DNA from: Distichodus sexfasciatus
Taxonomy: Eukaryota > Chordata > Actinopteri > Characiformes > Distichodontidae
Length of the DNA stretch: 64,000 nucleotides
Assembly (NCBI GenBank): GCA_032718565.1
Contig: JAVGVS010000024.1
Coordinates: 1 to 64,000, forward strand
Reading direction: 5' to 3'
Shown here: piece by piece, positions 32,502 through 43,202 of the stretch
Layout: the number at the start of each line of letters is the position of its first letter
How positions within the stretch are numbered: the first letter of the stretch is position 1
Position numbers and translations under genes: made by a program
The notes under the pieces: model-generated
Database searches by the model: none
What the model saw: the letters and a program-made list of their open reading frames with translations, nothing else
What the model was told of the DNA's origin: nothing

Positions 32502-33372
32502 AAATGTGTGTGGTTTCCGTATTCGGTAATAACTATCATAAATTGCGTTCGTCGACTCTGAAAGGTTAACGACCACGAATGTGATCTGAAGCCTATAGGT
32601 CATCCCTGTGAATATTTTCACCAGTGTGTGTCTGGATACAGTCCCAGCTGAGCCAAGAAGTGAGGAGAGAGCAGGGCGAGGCCCAGACCCACATCCATCA
32701 TGACAGATCTGTGTTTGGCCACGTTTGTGAATATGCATGAAGGCAGGACTTGGCCGGGCTTGGCGGCATCGATAGCGGGGGCAGAAGAACAAAGAGATGG
32801 AGTGATTGATGGTCGAGTTTGGGGACTTAACATCTCATGCGTGACCGAGCTCTACCCGCTCTCGCAGCTAAACTAAAGGTCATGATTTCAGACTGGGGCA
32901 GCCTGGGATATCTGACATGCATCTGACTCATTAAAGGCTGCCAGACACAGCTTGATTCTCTCCCTCTATCTCTCTCTTTGTCTCCGGTTTGTTTTCTCCC
33001 CATGTTAGATCTTACCAGGCTCTGCACAAAGCAAATGAACGCCTGCGCATTCTGAATTCGCAACAGACGAGAACGCCATCGTTATGCTAATTTAACACCA
33101 TTAAATAAACATTGGAACAATGTTCTCGCTTATGGCCCTGAAAGGATTTTTATGTCAGGTTGAAAGACAGCGTGCAGTGTGATTATCTTTCCAAACAGTG
33201 ATTTATGACTCTCTACTTTTCCCTCTCTTATTTTTTAACTCTTTCCCATCTGAAGACGTTATTGTTCCAGAACTTCACACTAGGGAATGATCTTCAAAGA
33301 AAAATTATCATGGGATTTAAACCCAGTACATAATCCCTTAAATAGTATGAGATGCAACAGGTACCTGAAAAC
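32502..33372. other. CNE-like unique block (32580-33150)
   Basis: Contains TTTGTGAATATGCATGAAGG, GGTCATGATTTCAGACTGG, CATCTGACTCATTAAAGGC and TTATGCTAATTTAACACC. The 130-codon minus-strand frame at 32400-32792 partly translates the SINE and shows no domain. Non-repetitive; enhancer character is inferred. Confidence 0.35.
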
Positions 33373-34130
33373 TAGTGTTGTGGTACTCGAGACCAGTCTT
33401 TGAAAGTCTCAGCCTTGTCTCGGACTCAGACGAAGAGGATTCGGGATTTTATTTCGACACCAGCCGAGACCACAACTCTGAGAATATTACTATTAAAACT
33501 CTTTGAGACCGACGCAGGCATTTTGTGTTGTTTATTAATTAATGTTTTAATTACTCAGAATCCCTTTAACTTACAGAAACCACACATACCCTCAGAATCA
33601 CAAGACTTTCAACTTACCGGACATTACATTCGTTCCTCTGTATGTGAAATTATTTCTGAGTAATTCCGTGCCCAAAAACTAATTGTGTAAAACTTACATT
33701 AAACCTACACATTAGCGTTTGCCACTCGCATATGGAACACCGTTATGCACAAAAACGTAGTTCTCTTCCCGAATGCCCGAAAGCAGCTCATTGTATAGGC
33801 CAAAATGAGTCCAAATCAGCTAAAAATGAGCCAAAGCTTTAATATTTCTTCATTTTCAATTGATCAGAATTTTTTTTTTCCATTTTATGATGTTAGAGAG
33901 TAATCAATAGGGAAAAAATAAATATAGAAAAATGTATTATTTGTTATCAAATAATTTTATTCTGTATCCAGATGTTCTACTTATTTGTCATGTGGTGGAA
34001 AACGTGCATTGGTCTGAATTCCCTGGTCTCGGTCTCGGCCCTTCAAAGTCTTAGTCTTGTCTTGGTCTTTACACACTTTGGTCTTGGTCTCGTCTCGGTC
34101 TCGGTTTAGGTGGTCTTGTCCCCAACGCTA
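33373..34130 (+). mobile_element. Non-autonomous hAT element, family H (758 bp)
   Basis: The left end TAGTGTTGTGGTACTCGAGA mirrors the right end (complement TAGCGTTGGGGACAAGACC). The flanking octamers CTGAAAAC (33365-33372) and CTGCAAAG (34131-34138) match at 6 of 8, fitting a hAT target duplication. The interior shares a GGCCAAAATGAGTCCAAAT to TATCCAGATG core with 39.2 and 51.7 kb. The ends are rich in GGTCTCG/GGTCTTG. No transposase is present. Confidence 0.75.
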
Positions 34131-35098
34131 CTGCAAAGTCAGAAGGATAAACGCTATAAATCAGTAGTGTCAACGATTTTAGCTCTGAGCAGCCGACCAC
34201 TAAATATGAATATGCATCACTGTAATCCAATCTGTCAAAATATGTAGCAGTAAACTTATTAATTGCTTTCCCCGTTGGGCACAATATGGAAAAAAATATG
34301 ATTCTGGGAAAATATTATTTATGTGCATTATTACCGTGTAACGTGCACTTACCAGCAAAGAAATACTCTCTGATATGATCATATAAATGCAATTTAGGGG
34401 CAAATATCGACGATTATAACCTCAAATCCATCCTTTGCCACGTAAAAGCTCCTTCTGTGCTAGTCACCATTGCTCAGATTCTGACCACAAGAGTCCTGTT
34501 GTATTATTTAAGTTGTGGCTCATCCTCACACTCAACAGTGTGTGTTGTGCTGGTATGAGTGTGTAAGACTAAAGCCTTACACATAGCCTTGCTTTTCTTT
34601 AACATTAGGGTTTGTAAGACTATTAGTGTGCAGTGCAATCATGAGTTTATTGATATTAATACATTTTATACATAATATGAAACTGTTTATCATTTTTCTT
34701 ATCCATGCATTATCTACAAATTGTCATTATGGCAATTCAGTTGTTTACACGTTGACTTTTAAAGAGCTTTTGGCGCAAACAGAGAAATAATGATGGATTT
34801 TGTGTCTAAGCTTGGGTTGGAGGTCACTCCTCACTGGAGAACGATGTTTGAAGGCAGAAGAAAAGTCATAAAAGGGGGCTTAGAGTGTTTAGAGTGTTGC
34901 AATTGTTTACACATCTCTAGCTGTGTGTGGTGACCTTCTATAACCCTTACAGCCGTGGAGCTTTGAAGATTTAATGAGAGTAAGGTGGTTGTATGACATC
35001 CGTAACTTTATCGAAACTTAAACAAAGTTTCACACTATCCCTCAAGGGTCAAGGGTCGAGGTCTGTTCAAGATCTGACGAACTGCACCAATCCATTCA
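34131..35098. other. Unique AT-rich DNA, nothing recognised
   Basis: No gene, repeat family or structured motif supported. CTCAAGGGTCAAGGGTCGAG at 35041-35060 is a short direct duplication. Confidence 0.45.
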
Positions 35099-35215
35099 AG
35101 CCACATTTACACACAGCCGGGTATTTACAGAAACGGCTATATCCCCCTCTCCGTTTACAATAATATCCTTGTTCACACTAGAATTTTACCAGAATCCTGA
35201 TAAAAACCAAAACAA
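35099..35215 (-). repeat. Dispersed repeat, inverted partner of 23.1 kb
   Basis: AGCCGGGTATTTACAGAAAC, CCCCCTCTCCGTTTACAATA and ATCCTTGTTCACACTAG are the reverse complement, in order, of 23110-23225. Confidence 0.7.
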
Positions 35216-35339
35216 CGTATGACAAGACTTCCCGTTCCGAGAACGATCAGCAAAACCAACTGTATATAAATGTCGCGCAGCTGACGCTAATGCATTTTTG
35301 TTGCGTACTGTGACATTTGAAAACTAGAGGAAATGTAAC

Positions 35340-35588
35340 GTGAAAGCGAGTGATTATTTGTCATTGTGAACACACCACAGCACAGCACACAGTGCATCAC
35401 AACCAAATGTCACCTCTGCATTTAACCCATCCGTGAAAGAGCAGCGGGCAGCTGACGTGGGCAGCCCCTGGGGAGCAATGCTTGGGGGTGGCAGCTTTGT
35501 CATAAGTACCTCAGTGGTACCTTTACTGGTCCAGGATTCGAACCGGCAACTTTTCTGATCATGGGGCGAACGCACTAACTGCCCAAAC
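35340..35588 (-). mobile_element. SINE family S1 copy
   Basis: Full-length minus-strand copy with tail GTGAAAGCGAGTGATTATTT, body TTAACCCATCCGTGAAAGAG, B-box GGATTCGAACCGGCAAC and a shortened head. It lies 25 bp left of the hAT element at 35614. Confidence 0.9.
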
Positions 35589-35613
35589 GTTAACCAGTGA
35601 CAGTTGCCTATAA

Positions 35614-36350
35614 CAGTGGTTCCCAAACTGGGGGGCTAGGGGTATTCGTGAGTTATGATAAGGGGGGTGCGGCAAGGCTAGCGTACAGTCAGCTGATTTT
35701 TATAGAGATTCGAAAGAGATAAACGGCGGAAAATATCTGCCGCGCCTCCCGACAGTATTCATGCAGCACTGCTCAATGACGCTCTGCACAATATTCCTCT
35801 CTATGCATATCACGTTCCGTTGGGTTGCTCCGCGGCCCATATGAATGCTCCACTCGTGTAGCGCTTATGCTCAACGAAAAAGCAAAGTCCGCTCAAATAA
35901 CGCGCCGACAAAAAATGTCTATGTATACTTGTTCCTATTTTTAATGGCATACATATACTGTGCTGTAACATGCTGTGAAATACTGCTTGGCACTGGACAA
36001 CTGAAAAATAATAGCCTACCGTCTGTTATTGTTATGCTCTGATAACAATAGCTTTGTAGGACTACATTATTTTGATGATGGTAAAAAAAAAAAAAAAAAA
36101 AAAAAAATCTGATTCTGTTCCATAGAACTGAATAAAATAATATATTGAGATTTAATATATATTTATATATATATATATATTTTTCTGTCAATTTTATGGT
36201 TACTTTCAATAAACGTGGTTATTTCATTGGCTTGTGATTTTTTTTTTCAGTATCATTAAAATTATTGAAGTGTTTGGTGGGGGTCATTAGTTTTTGTTAT
36301 TATTCTGCAAAGGGGTCGGCTTAACGAAAAAAGTTTTGCGAGAACCACTG
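35614..36350 (+). mobile_element. Non-autonomous hAT element with 8-bp target duplication (737 bp)
   Basis: The left end CAGTGGTTCCCAAACTGGGG and the complement of the right end CAGTGGTTCTCGCAAAACTT are typical hAT termini. The flanking octamers GCCTATAA (35606-35613) and GCCTATAG (36351-36358) match at 7 of 8. The interior has a 25-base A-run (36083-36107) and a TA-rich stretch (36155-36181), and no transposase. Confidence 0.9.
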
Positions 36351-36358
36351 GCCTATAG

Positions 36359-37794
36359 ATTGGAGTTCTAATAGTGGCCAAGCCATCTACTTGAACCAAA
36401 TTAAGCTTTTTGAAGATGGACAATGCTGAGTTGGCTGTTAAGAAGAATAATTATACATTTGATTTGATTATAGGTTTCAAATTTTAAAAAATGCATTTCT
36501 GAATGGATTGAATTACTTTTCTAGTGGAATTGTGGCCTTGCTTTGATGATGTGTTTCTAATGTTTTGAAAAATGAATTGTAACCCAGTAGAGTGGGATTG
36601 CGTGCTGGTGCTGGTGCTGGGTGCTGCTGCTGGTGTTGTGTGGATATACAAACAGTGTAGGTAAACATGCTATGTGCCGAGCACCTTAATGACTTGGCGA
36701 AATTTCAGTCTAATTGACTCAAAGGAAGGAATAAGATGCAGCAGCATGCAAAGCGTTTTTATTCTCGCTTTCTGACCACGTCAATCCAGTCTCCGCACCC
36801 TTCCGCAGTATACCAAGCCCAATTAACACTGCATATCAATAATTTAGGATGGAAAGGCAAAAAACACTTATAATAAATAGACCCTTTCGAAAACAACGCC
36901 TTGATGTCGGCGCGAATGCATTCGAGCTTTTTCTGTTTTAGTTTTTCTTTGCTTGTACAGATCCCAACAACATGACTTGGAAATAGAAAGCAATGTTTGT
37001 GCAGGATGTGACAATAGAAATGGCAGCGTTTTATCTGCAAAAAATAGGAAAGCGTTTCCGCAGACGACCGCCTGGGTTCCATCAGCATTCTCTCTGCACG
37101 CAGCCTCCTCCGGCCTCGCTGCCGTAATTTGTTTACTCTTAATATTGCGCCGGCAATTTCAATACAAATGCATTAGCAGCGTAATGCTACCCAGAGCCAT
37201 TTCGCCACCAGCTGAAGCTTTTTTGTGTCTCCCCCTCCCCCTTTTTCCCTGAACAACATGCTCGGATGCTCGGTATACGTGCAGTCGGGCCCGATCTGTC
37301 TACTACGAGCGAGACACGTTCGGGGAAAAGCATAAGCCATGTTGGCTTTATTAACACGTGCAATTATACTTTCAAACCAACGGTCAGATCGCCTGGGCCC
37401 GGTGCGAATGGACTTTCAATTCCACCCACATTGTCAGCGAAGCCTTTGCAACTGTGAAAAGCACTGGGCAGTTGGAGGAAGCAAGAACTTGTTATGCTTA
37501 AGGCTGTAGGGGCTTTGGGAACGTAGCATTAAAACTAAGCTGAGCGAAGCGAAAAATGCATATCGGAAAATCGAAAAACATCTTCATGAAAATGTCAGTC
37601 ATTGTGTAGACTAAGACCATCTGGAAAATAAAAGCCTCGGTCAAGATGACATCTGGCGCTGACCTTTGGCTGGACTCGCTGCATTTCCTTGATTCATATC
37701 TGGGTTCTGGCTTCACCAAAGGGGCCAAACTGCTTTTCTTCCATCAATCGAATCAAAGTAGTAAATGCCTTCTTTTCTACTTCACACTGTTATT

Positions 37795-37795
<1 letters not shown>
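36359..37795. other. CNE-like unique block (36660-37500)
   Basis: Contains GGTGCTGGTGCTGGGTGCTG (36608 on), TTTCAGTCTAATTGACTC, AAGCCCAATTAACACTGC, GCATATCAATAATTTAGG, CGTAATTTGTTTACTCTTAA and ATTAGCAGCGTAATGC. Frames up to 109 codons run on both strands with no domain. It is one of the strongest CNE-like stretches; conservation was not measured. Confidence 0.38.

Positions 37796-37845
<50 letters not shown>
37796..37845. repeat. (CA)n microsatellite
   Basis: About 25 uninterrupted CA units, likely polymorphic. Confidence 0.97.
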
Positions 37846-37992
37846 GCTTCTATAAAGACTTACAGGAGCTCTGTAAAAAATGAGGCAGCCTCCTGTGCAA
37901 TTATTTTGCAATCCCTGCAACAATCTTTGTTCAACAAAAACCAACAATCCAGCTTTTATTTTTTGAGTCACTATGAGTGTTTAAATATAAAA

Positions 37993-38072
37993 ATAAAACG
38001 GAAGACAATAGTGAAATCACAAGAAAATTGAAAATACCTGAACAAAAACAGAATTTTATTATTATTATTATT

Positions 38073-38117
<45 letters not shown>

Positions 38118-38146
38118 TCTGTTTTTGTTCAGGCATCCGTTTTATG
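37993..38146. repeat. Large palindrome built on (TTA)n/(TAA)n
   Basis: CCTGAACAAAAACAGAATT (38037-38055) and its exact complement (38115-38133) enclose TTA repeats that switch to TAA repeats, so about 97 bp can fold back almost perfectly. A second pair, ATAAAACGGA (37993-38002) and TCCGTTTTAT (38137-38146), lies outside it with unequal spacers. It resembles a fold-back element whose centre has become a microsatellite. Confidence 0.85.
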
Positions 38147-38153
38147 GATGCGG

Positions 38154-38340
38154 TTATAATGGCTGTTGGCCTTTGGACCAAGAGGTTGCGGGTTCGCAAC
38201 TCCGCAAGTCCGACCTCTGGCATCAACATTGGGTCCCTGAGCAAAACCCTTAACCCTCAATTGCTCTTAGGGGAACTGTCCCTGAAATTAGGAAATGTAA
38301 GTCGCTCTGGATAAGAGCGTCTGCTAAATGCTGTAAATGT
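38154..38340 (+). mobile_element. V-SINE-like SINE with intact L2-type tail (family S3)
   Basis: The tRNA-like head has GAGGTTGCGGGTTCGCAACT, the body TTGGGTCCCTGAGCAAAACC and CCTTAACCC, and the tail GTCGCTCTGGATAAGAGCG, then TCTGCTAAATG. This tail, shared by fish V-SINEs and L2-related LINEs, is the site partner reverse transcriptases are thought to recognise. It is the best preserved S3 copy in the window. Confidence 0.88.
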
Positions 38341-38373
38341 ACAATAATAACAATAATAATAATAATAATAATA
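38341..38373. repeat. (AAT)n microsatellite after SINE tail
   Basis: ACAATAATAAC then AAT units directly follow the SINE tail, as expected where a SINE tail repeat seeds a microsatellite. Confidence 0.85.
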
Positions 38374-38995
38374 CTCATTAATCAATCGTATATTATTTTA
38401 AATGACAAAAATGATGATAAATAATATTTCTAACAACACTCAGTATTAAATAACACCACATGTTTCAACGCTTCTACCTACAAAAGTCCTTTTAACTGAT
38501 CTAATCCATCCCAATTTCACGCTTCATTTCCCAAAGTCACCTCTTCCATTATTTCAATTAGGGAATTAACATGGCTGTTTTAATTGTTACTGTTTAAACT
38601 GTTGCTTTTGAATGGCGGTGTGAAAATGACATCACATTAAAGTCAACTGTGACGTGCTGTGTCAGCTAATAGTTCCTGCGGCGAAAACCAATACAGGTAA
38701 AATAGCATTCAGCTGCAATACCACCCGCAGACACAACCAACTTCCTCCATTAAAAACAAGTGTCGTCTTGGAAAACTTCATATTCAGATTTTTCAACAAT
38801 TCCGACTCAGAACCGGTTCCAATTGATCAGTTCTATCGGAATTGTACACCTCCAAACGTTATCAATTCTTCTTAACCGTTCTCTCATTTCCCAGCGTGAC
38901 GTTTTCCGGTTTTCCCTAAGTTTTGCGTCGCGGTTCATTACGTCACACTCTCCGCGACTTGACTTTCAACCATGAGGTTGATATTGATCAATGCT
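38374..38995. other. Unique DNA; possible element end near 38757
   Basis: The stretch from GTGTCGTCTTGGAAAACTTC (about 38760) with CCGACTCAGAACCGGTTCC may be the diverged left part of the family H relic that follows, but it does not match the 33-kb left end closely. No gene. Confidence 0.3.
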
Positions 38996-39446
38996 CACAG
39001 GGAAGTCCAAGATTCAGTAAAACCTTCCAGTTCAGTTAAATCTTCCCATTTATTACAGACAAAACATATTTTAGCTGATAAATAACAAAAACAACCAGCG
39101 TTCTACTCACAGTACTCGATATTAATTGATTCCCGATGCACGTCCACAGCGCCATTGTGCCGAGGCTCTCATATGGAACGCCCTAACGAGAAAAACATAC
39201 TTCTCTCTCAGAAATGAATCAAAAATTAGTCATAGGCCAAAATGAGTCCAAATGCTCAAAAAATTGTATTTCTTCATTTTCTGTTAATCAGAAAAATTCC
39301 CCATTATGTTAAAAATTAAATATAGAAAATGCTTTATTCATCAAATAATTTTATTATTTATCCAGATGGATTCTAGACGGATAAAGAAGTCTTTCCACCT
39401 GCCGCTTCACAGCACTAAGCCATAGAATGTCTCTGTGTAATAAAAA
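38996..39446 (+). repeat. hAT-type family H relic
   Basis: It matches the inverted relic at 31.6-32.1 kb along its length. In its centre and right part (GGCCAAAATGAGTCCAAAT, TATCCAGATGGATTC, ACTAAGCCATAGAATGTCTC) it also matches 51.7-51.9 kb, and in part 33.8-34.0 kb. End CTGTGTAATAAAAACC. Confidence 0.75.
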
Positions 39447-40477
39447 CCAACCGGCCCAAGAGAGAGGTGAACATTTTATTTTAATTCAGTGATGGAAACG
39501 CTATTTTTTTGCCTGAACAAGTGTTTCTGGTGGTTAGTCCTAGATACAGATATCCACAATCTCAGATTGAGACACAGTAGATCTGGAAGCTGGAAGTGTG
39601 ACGGTCTGGATGAAATCAGTTTGGCTCGGCAATGTGTGTCAGAATCCACTGAAAGTGTGATGAACCTATTCAGACTCGGTACACGTACAGAGCCTTGATA
39701 CTTTAGCTTCATCTAGACTGTGTTGGAAGGGAATGGCTCTAGATTGCGGGTGTTTAACACATTTACGCCTTCAGCATATATACACAGAGTAAGTGTTAGG
39801 GATTCTAGTGAAATCAGTAAAAGACGAATCAATTCCACAGAAATCGTATGAGAGCCTTCATGTTCCTTTGTCTCTAGATAGACAGTAGCAATCTAGCTTC
39901 TAGACACATATGCTCGGGCTTGCAACCTTTGGAACAGAGGACGCAGAGGCAGAAATCATTGTTCACTCTTACACTCTTTCATGCTTAAGTGAACTTCAAC
40001 GCACACACGACACGGACCCGGGCTCGCGCTCTTCTCCTACGTTTCTCTGGTACTTGCTAACAAATTTCCACACAAGAGTGAAACCAAACCCAGCAAGTTG
40101 ACGGAACTTCCTCATCAGCGCTTTCTCTGTAGTGTCTAAGGATCATGATGGTGCGATCCCGGTCAACTGTGGTGGCTTGCACTGTAGAACTGACAAATAC
40201 ACCCAAAACATCCGGAGGGTGACCGGACGCTAACTTCTGGGTCTAGATGACTTAAATAATCAAAACCCCGACTGTGTGGAATCACCTCGAAATGAGTGAG
40301 CGAATCATAATTGAGGCTGACGTGCAACTATTACGTCATGGGAACTAAAGCGGGGAATACCAAACATTAGCCCGAAATCCCAACCTGGCGCGTGAGAAGG
40401 GTGAAGGCAAACTCTGGTTAGAATTCTGGCAAGCATGACAAGAACATGACAAACTGAAAAAAGCCAATAAGGTAATA
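39447..40477. other. Unique DNA, no gene seen
   Basis: Antiparallel short frames at 39476-39712 and one at 39910-40101 have no domain. No repeat family recognised. Confidence 0.4.
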
Positions 40478-41074
40478 CAGTGGTACCTTGACTTACGAGT
40501 GTCCCAACTAATGAGTTTTTCGAGATAAATTTTTTTTGCTTTGAGTTGAGAGCTATAATTCGGGTTACGAGCCAGCTGGGCGTGCAACGGCGCTTTTTAA
40601 TGGCACTTGCCTAACTCATTTCAGAAACATGCTGAAAGGGAGGATGAAACAGACCACATTGGACAGGTTTTTATCGAAAACCCCTGTAGACGAAAGGGAG
40701 GAAAGCGTGGCGAAACGGGCAAAAATCCGCAAATAAGATTCAGTTATTCAGTTCAGCCTTTCTCCTCCACCTTCATCAGCATCTTCAAGTCGTCTGATCT
40801 CCAAGGCAAATGCTGTACATTATACTTAATATAACCAGTTTATTGCAGTACATTCTACTGTATTGTGTTTTTATGCAATATTCGTTATTTATGAGCACAT
40901 TTTCTTATTTAAAAACATTTAACAAAAAAAATGTGGTGTTTTTTGGGGGGTTCCGGAACAGATTAATGGCATTTCAATTCATTTCAATGAGGACAATTGA
41001 TTTGACATACAAGTAATTTGAGTTATGAGCTCCGTCACGGAACGAATTAAACTCGTATATCCAAGGCACCGCTG
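40478..41074 (+). mobile_element. pogo/Tigger-like DNA transposon relic (597 bp, TA-flanked)
   Basis: The left end CAGTGGTACCTTGACTTACG and the complement of the right end CAGCGGTGCCTTGGATATAC match the CAGTGGTACCTCGACTTACG-type ends of Tigger elements. The right terminus also carries the usual inverted form of TTTAATTCGTTCCGTGACG. TA flanks both ends (40476-40477, 41075-41076). Only a C-terminal piece of the transposase remains. Confidence 0.88.
40650..40736 (+). pseudogene. Transposase C-terminal remnant, pogo/Tigger type
   Basis: Read from 40650, 28 codons give QTTLDRFLSKTPVDE and a basic end (AKRAKIRK) before a stop. QTTLDRF-type C-termini are common in Tigger/pogo transposases and genes derived from them. 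The DNA-binding and DDE parts are absent. Confidence 0.75.
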
Positions 41075-41091
41075 TATTTTGCATAAACATG

Positions 41092-41225
41092 TGTGCAATA
41101 AAATTTGAGTATGAGTGCTCTACATCATTTAATAGATTTAGTTATTACCTAAGAACAAATCTCAAAGGAGAAAACATTGGTGAATGTCAAAATCTTCATG
41201 TAAAAGGCATAAGTGGATTTTCCGA
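41092..41225 (+). repeat. Dispersed repeat, copy 2 (pair with 7.3 kb)
   Basis: TGCAATAAAATT, AACATTGGTGAATGTC, ATCTTCATGTAAAAGG and TAAGTGGATTTT recur in the order seen at 7312-7411. It begins 18 bp after the pogo relic. Confidence 0.45.
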
Positions 41226-42073
41226 ACAAATTTCTTCGTATTAGCAGTGTGAAGGTCCAAAATTCTGTAACGATGTCAATGTCCAGAAGTTTTGGGAAAC
41301 AACATTAAGATATAATGTGCATGTAAAGTGCTTTTCACTGCTGAAAAAGCATCCCAGACTCAAGCACTAGTTTCATCCAAAAAGATTTTCATTTATTCAA
41401 TGCATTTGTGGTCACTGCAAACTTCAGTTTAAGTCGTTTTCACGTTTAGCTTATCTTACTAATTTTCGTGTAGGTGGAAAAATGGTATGAAATAAGAAGC
41501 AGTAGATATGTCTCAAGATTTGGAGTGGCGCTGCTGTGTTTTTCGACGTTGAATAAAGTGTCGCTTTAAATGTTGCTGCTGAGTGATGTGAGGCCTAAAA
41601 TGTCCTGAGTAATGCTGCGCAGCCCCTGCTCACTTCACTTGGAGAGGGACTCTTGCCGGAGGGCAGGAAAGTTCCCAGACCGGACTGTAAACGGCCGGCC
41701 TCGTAACAAGACGGAGCAGAACGCAGCCTCTGGAACTCTGCTGGCTATTTGTAGGACTTGTGGGGATTTGGGCTGTGAGGCATCACAAACACACAAGTCT
41801 GAGCGTGACTGATTTTCCCCCCTAACATCAGTAGGAATGTTGCAGCTGACCGGCTAAAGCCCACTGTGGTTGTGTTAGGGACAGAGCAGAACCAGAAGTG
41901 TGTCCTGAAGCCATGCCCACGAACACTGGAAGTAAATGAGGGCCATTATATCTTACATTTATCGTTAATAGTTTTTATGTCTTTTAAGGGCCTGTAGGTA
42001 AATACAAACTAATGCATAGGTGATCCTAGAAATAAAATTTAACCTCTGTCCTAATTTTTAAAATGCAACATTT
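41226..42073. other. Unique DNA, no gene seen
   Basis: A GC-richer stretch at 41610-41800 holds a 66-codon frame without a domain. No repeat family recognised. Confidence 0.4.
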
Positions 42074-42187
42074 AGGGCCTGTGTCCACCAAACGAGGAAG
42101 GTCTGGAGAAGATTTCATGCACCCAATATCATCTCGCTGCCGCTAATGCTAAGATGCAATTTCTCTCTTGTTCGCTAAACTAGCGCT
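42074..42187 (+). repeat. Left end of a DNA element (pair with 61.4-61.65 kb)
   Basis: It starts GGGCCTGTGTCCACCAAACG, the exact complement of the end at 61629-61648, and continues CTGGAGAAGATTTCATGCAC, GCCGCTAATGCTAAGA and GCTAAACTAGCG, as at 61374-61484. The rest is replaced by an S1 SINE at 42188. Confidence 0.7.
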
Positions 42188-42347
42188 CCCATCCGTGAAG
42201 AAGCAGTGGGCAGCTGATATGGTGAGCAGTGCTTGGGGACAGTACCTTGATCATGAGTACCCTTGTGGTACCTTTACCGGGTTTCGAACCTGCGACCTTT
42301 CGTTCATGGGGTGAGCCCCCTAACCGTTATGTTACCAACTGCCCCCA
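42188..42347 (-). mobile_element. SINE family S1 copy, tail missing
   Basis: A minus-strand copy from CCATCCGTGAAGAAGCAGTG through GGGTTTCGAACCTGCGACC to GTTACCAACTGCCCCC. The usual AT-rich tail (TGACAAATAATCAC) is absent, so it is truncated at the element's 3' end, where it meets the DNA element. Confidence 0.85.
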
Positions 42348-42819
42348 CGCTATTTTGGGGTACAATGCTAAAAACATCACCATCTCCACCCAGCGAGAGA
42401 GTCTTACATGCCGAGTCATTACTGTAATAAAATGAATGTAATCTCTGTGTGTGATTGAAGAGTCAGCTTGAGTCATAAAATATATAAATCATGGCTATGA
42501 AAAGGAACACCTACACCCAAATATCACACAAATATCACCCCACCGACCCCGTCATGCAGAACTTCGGGAGGCTCGGAGTCACGGCGGATTTAAAAGCAAA
42601 GTCTCATGTGATCCTGCAGTGATGTTGAACACCAGACACATCACTTCTATTATGCATCCTGCCTTTGCTGCATGAATTCTTCATAATACCGTCAGATCAA
42701 GTTAATACGCGTTCTTTCTGAGCATGTGTATAATAAATGATTTGCAAAGGTTCTACCCAAAGCTCTGGGAGATTACAGAGAAAAGAAGAAAAGAGTTCAT
42801 GACAATAATTTAGGATCTT
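42348..42819. other. Unique DNA, no gene seen
   Basis: Mixed sequence, mildly CNE-like at 42590-42760 (GTTGAACACCAGACACATC, AATTCTTCATAATACCG). Confidence 0.3.
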
Positions 42820-42831
42820 AATATTAAGACA

Positions 42832-43190
42832 GGCGACGCGGTGGCGCAGTGGTTAGCGCTGCCGCCTCACAGCGAGAAGGTGCTGGGTTCGAACCCCGGG
42901 GACGGCCGTAGGGTCTTTCTGTGTGGAGTTTGCATGCTCTCCAGCGTTCGCGTGGGTTTTGCTCTGAGTGCTCCGGTTTCCTCCCACAGTCCAAAGGCAT
43001 GTACTGTAGGTTGATTGGTGACTCTAAAATTGGCCCTGTAATGTGTCAGTGTGTTTGTGTGAGTGTGCGCGCCCTGCGGGGTGTTGGCGCCCGCCCAGGG
43101 TTGGTCCCCGCCTCGCGTTCGTCCATTCCCGGGATGGGCTCCGGTCCCCCCGTGACCCCAGTTGGGATAAAGCGGTCCAGAAAATGAATG
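42832..43190 (+). mobile_element. DANA/Mermaid-like SINE (S2), perfect 12-bp target duplication
   Basis: A-box region GGCGCAGTGGTTAGCGCTGC and B-box GGGTTCGAACCCCGG are intact. The body has GTGTGGAGTTTGCATG, CTCCGGTTTCCTCCCACAGT, GTTGATTGGTGACTCTAAA and GGGATGGGCTCCGG, and the tail AAAATGAATG. AATATTAAGACA flanks both sides (42820-42831, 43191-43202) without mismatch. It is the best preserved and probably the youngest insertion in the window. Confidence 0.95.
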
Positions 43191-43202
43191 AATATTAAGA
43201 CA

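Noticed and set aside
32400..32792. 130-codon minus-strand frame
   Set aside because: Its C-terminal end is SINE S1 sequence (GSNPG from the tRNA B-box); the remainder has no family resemblance.
37646..38031. Frames through the (CA)n array encoding His-Thr repeats
   Set aside because: Direct translation of a microsatellite.
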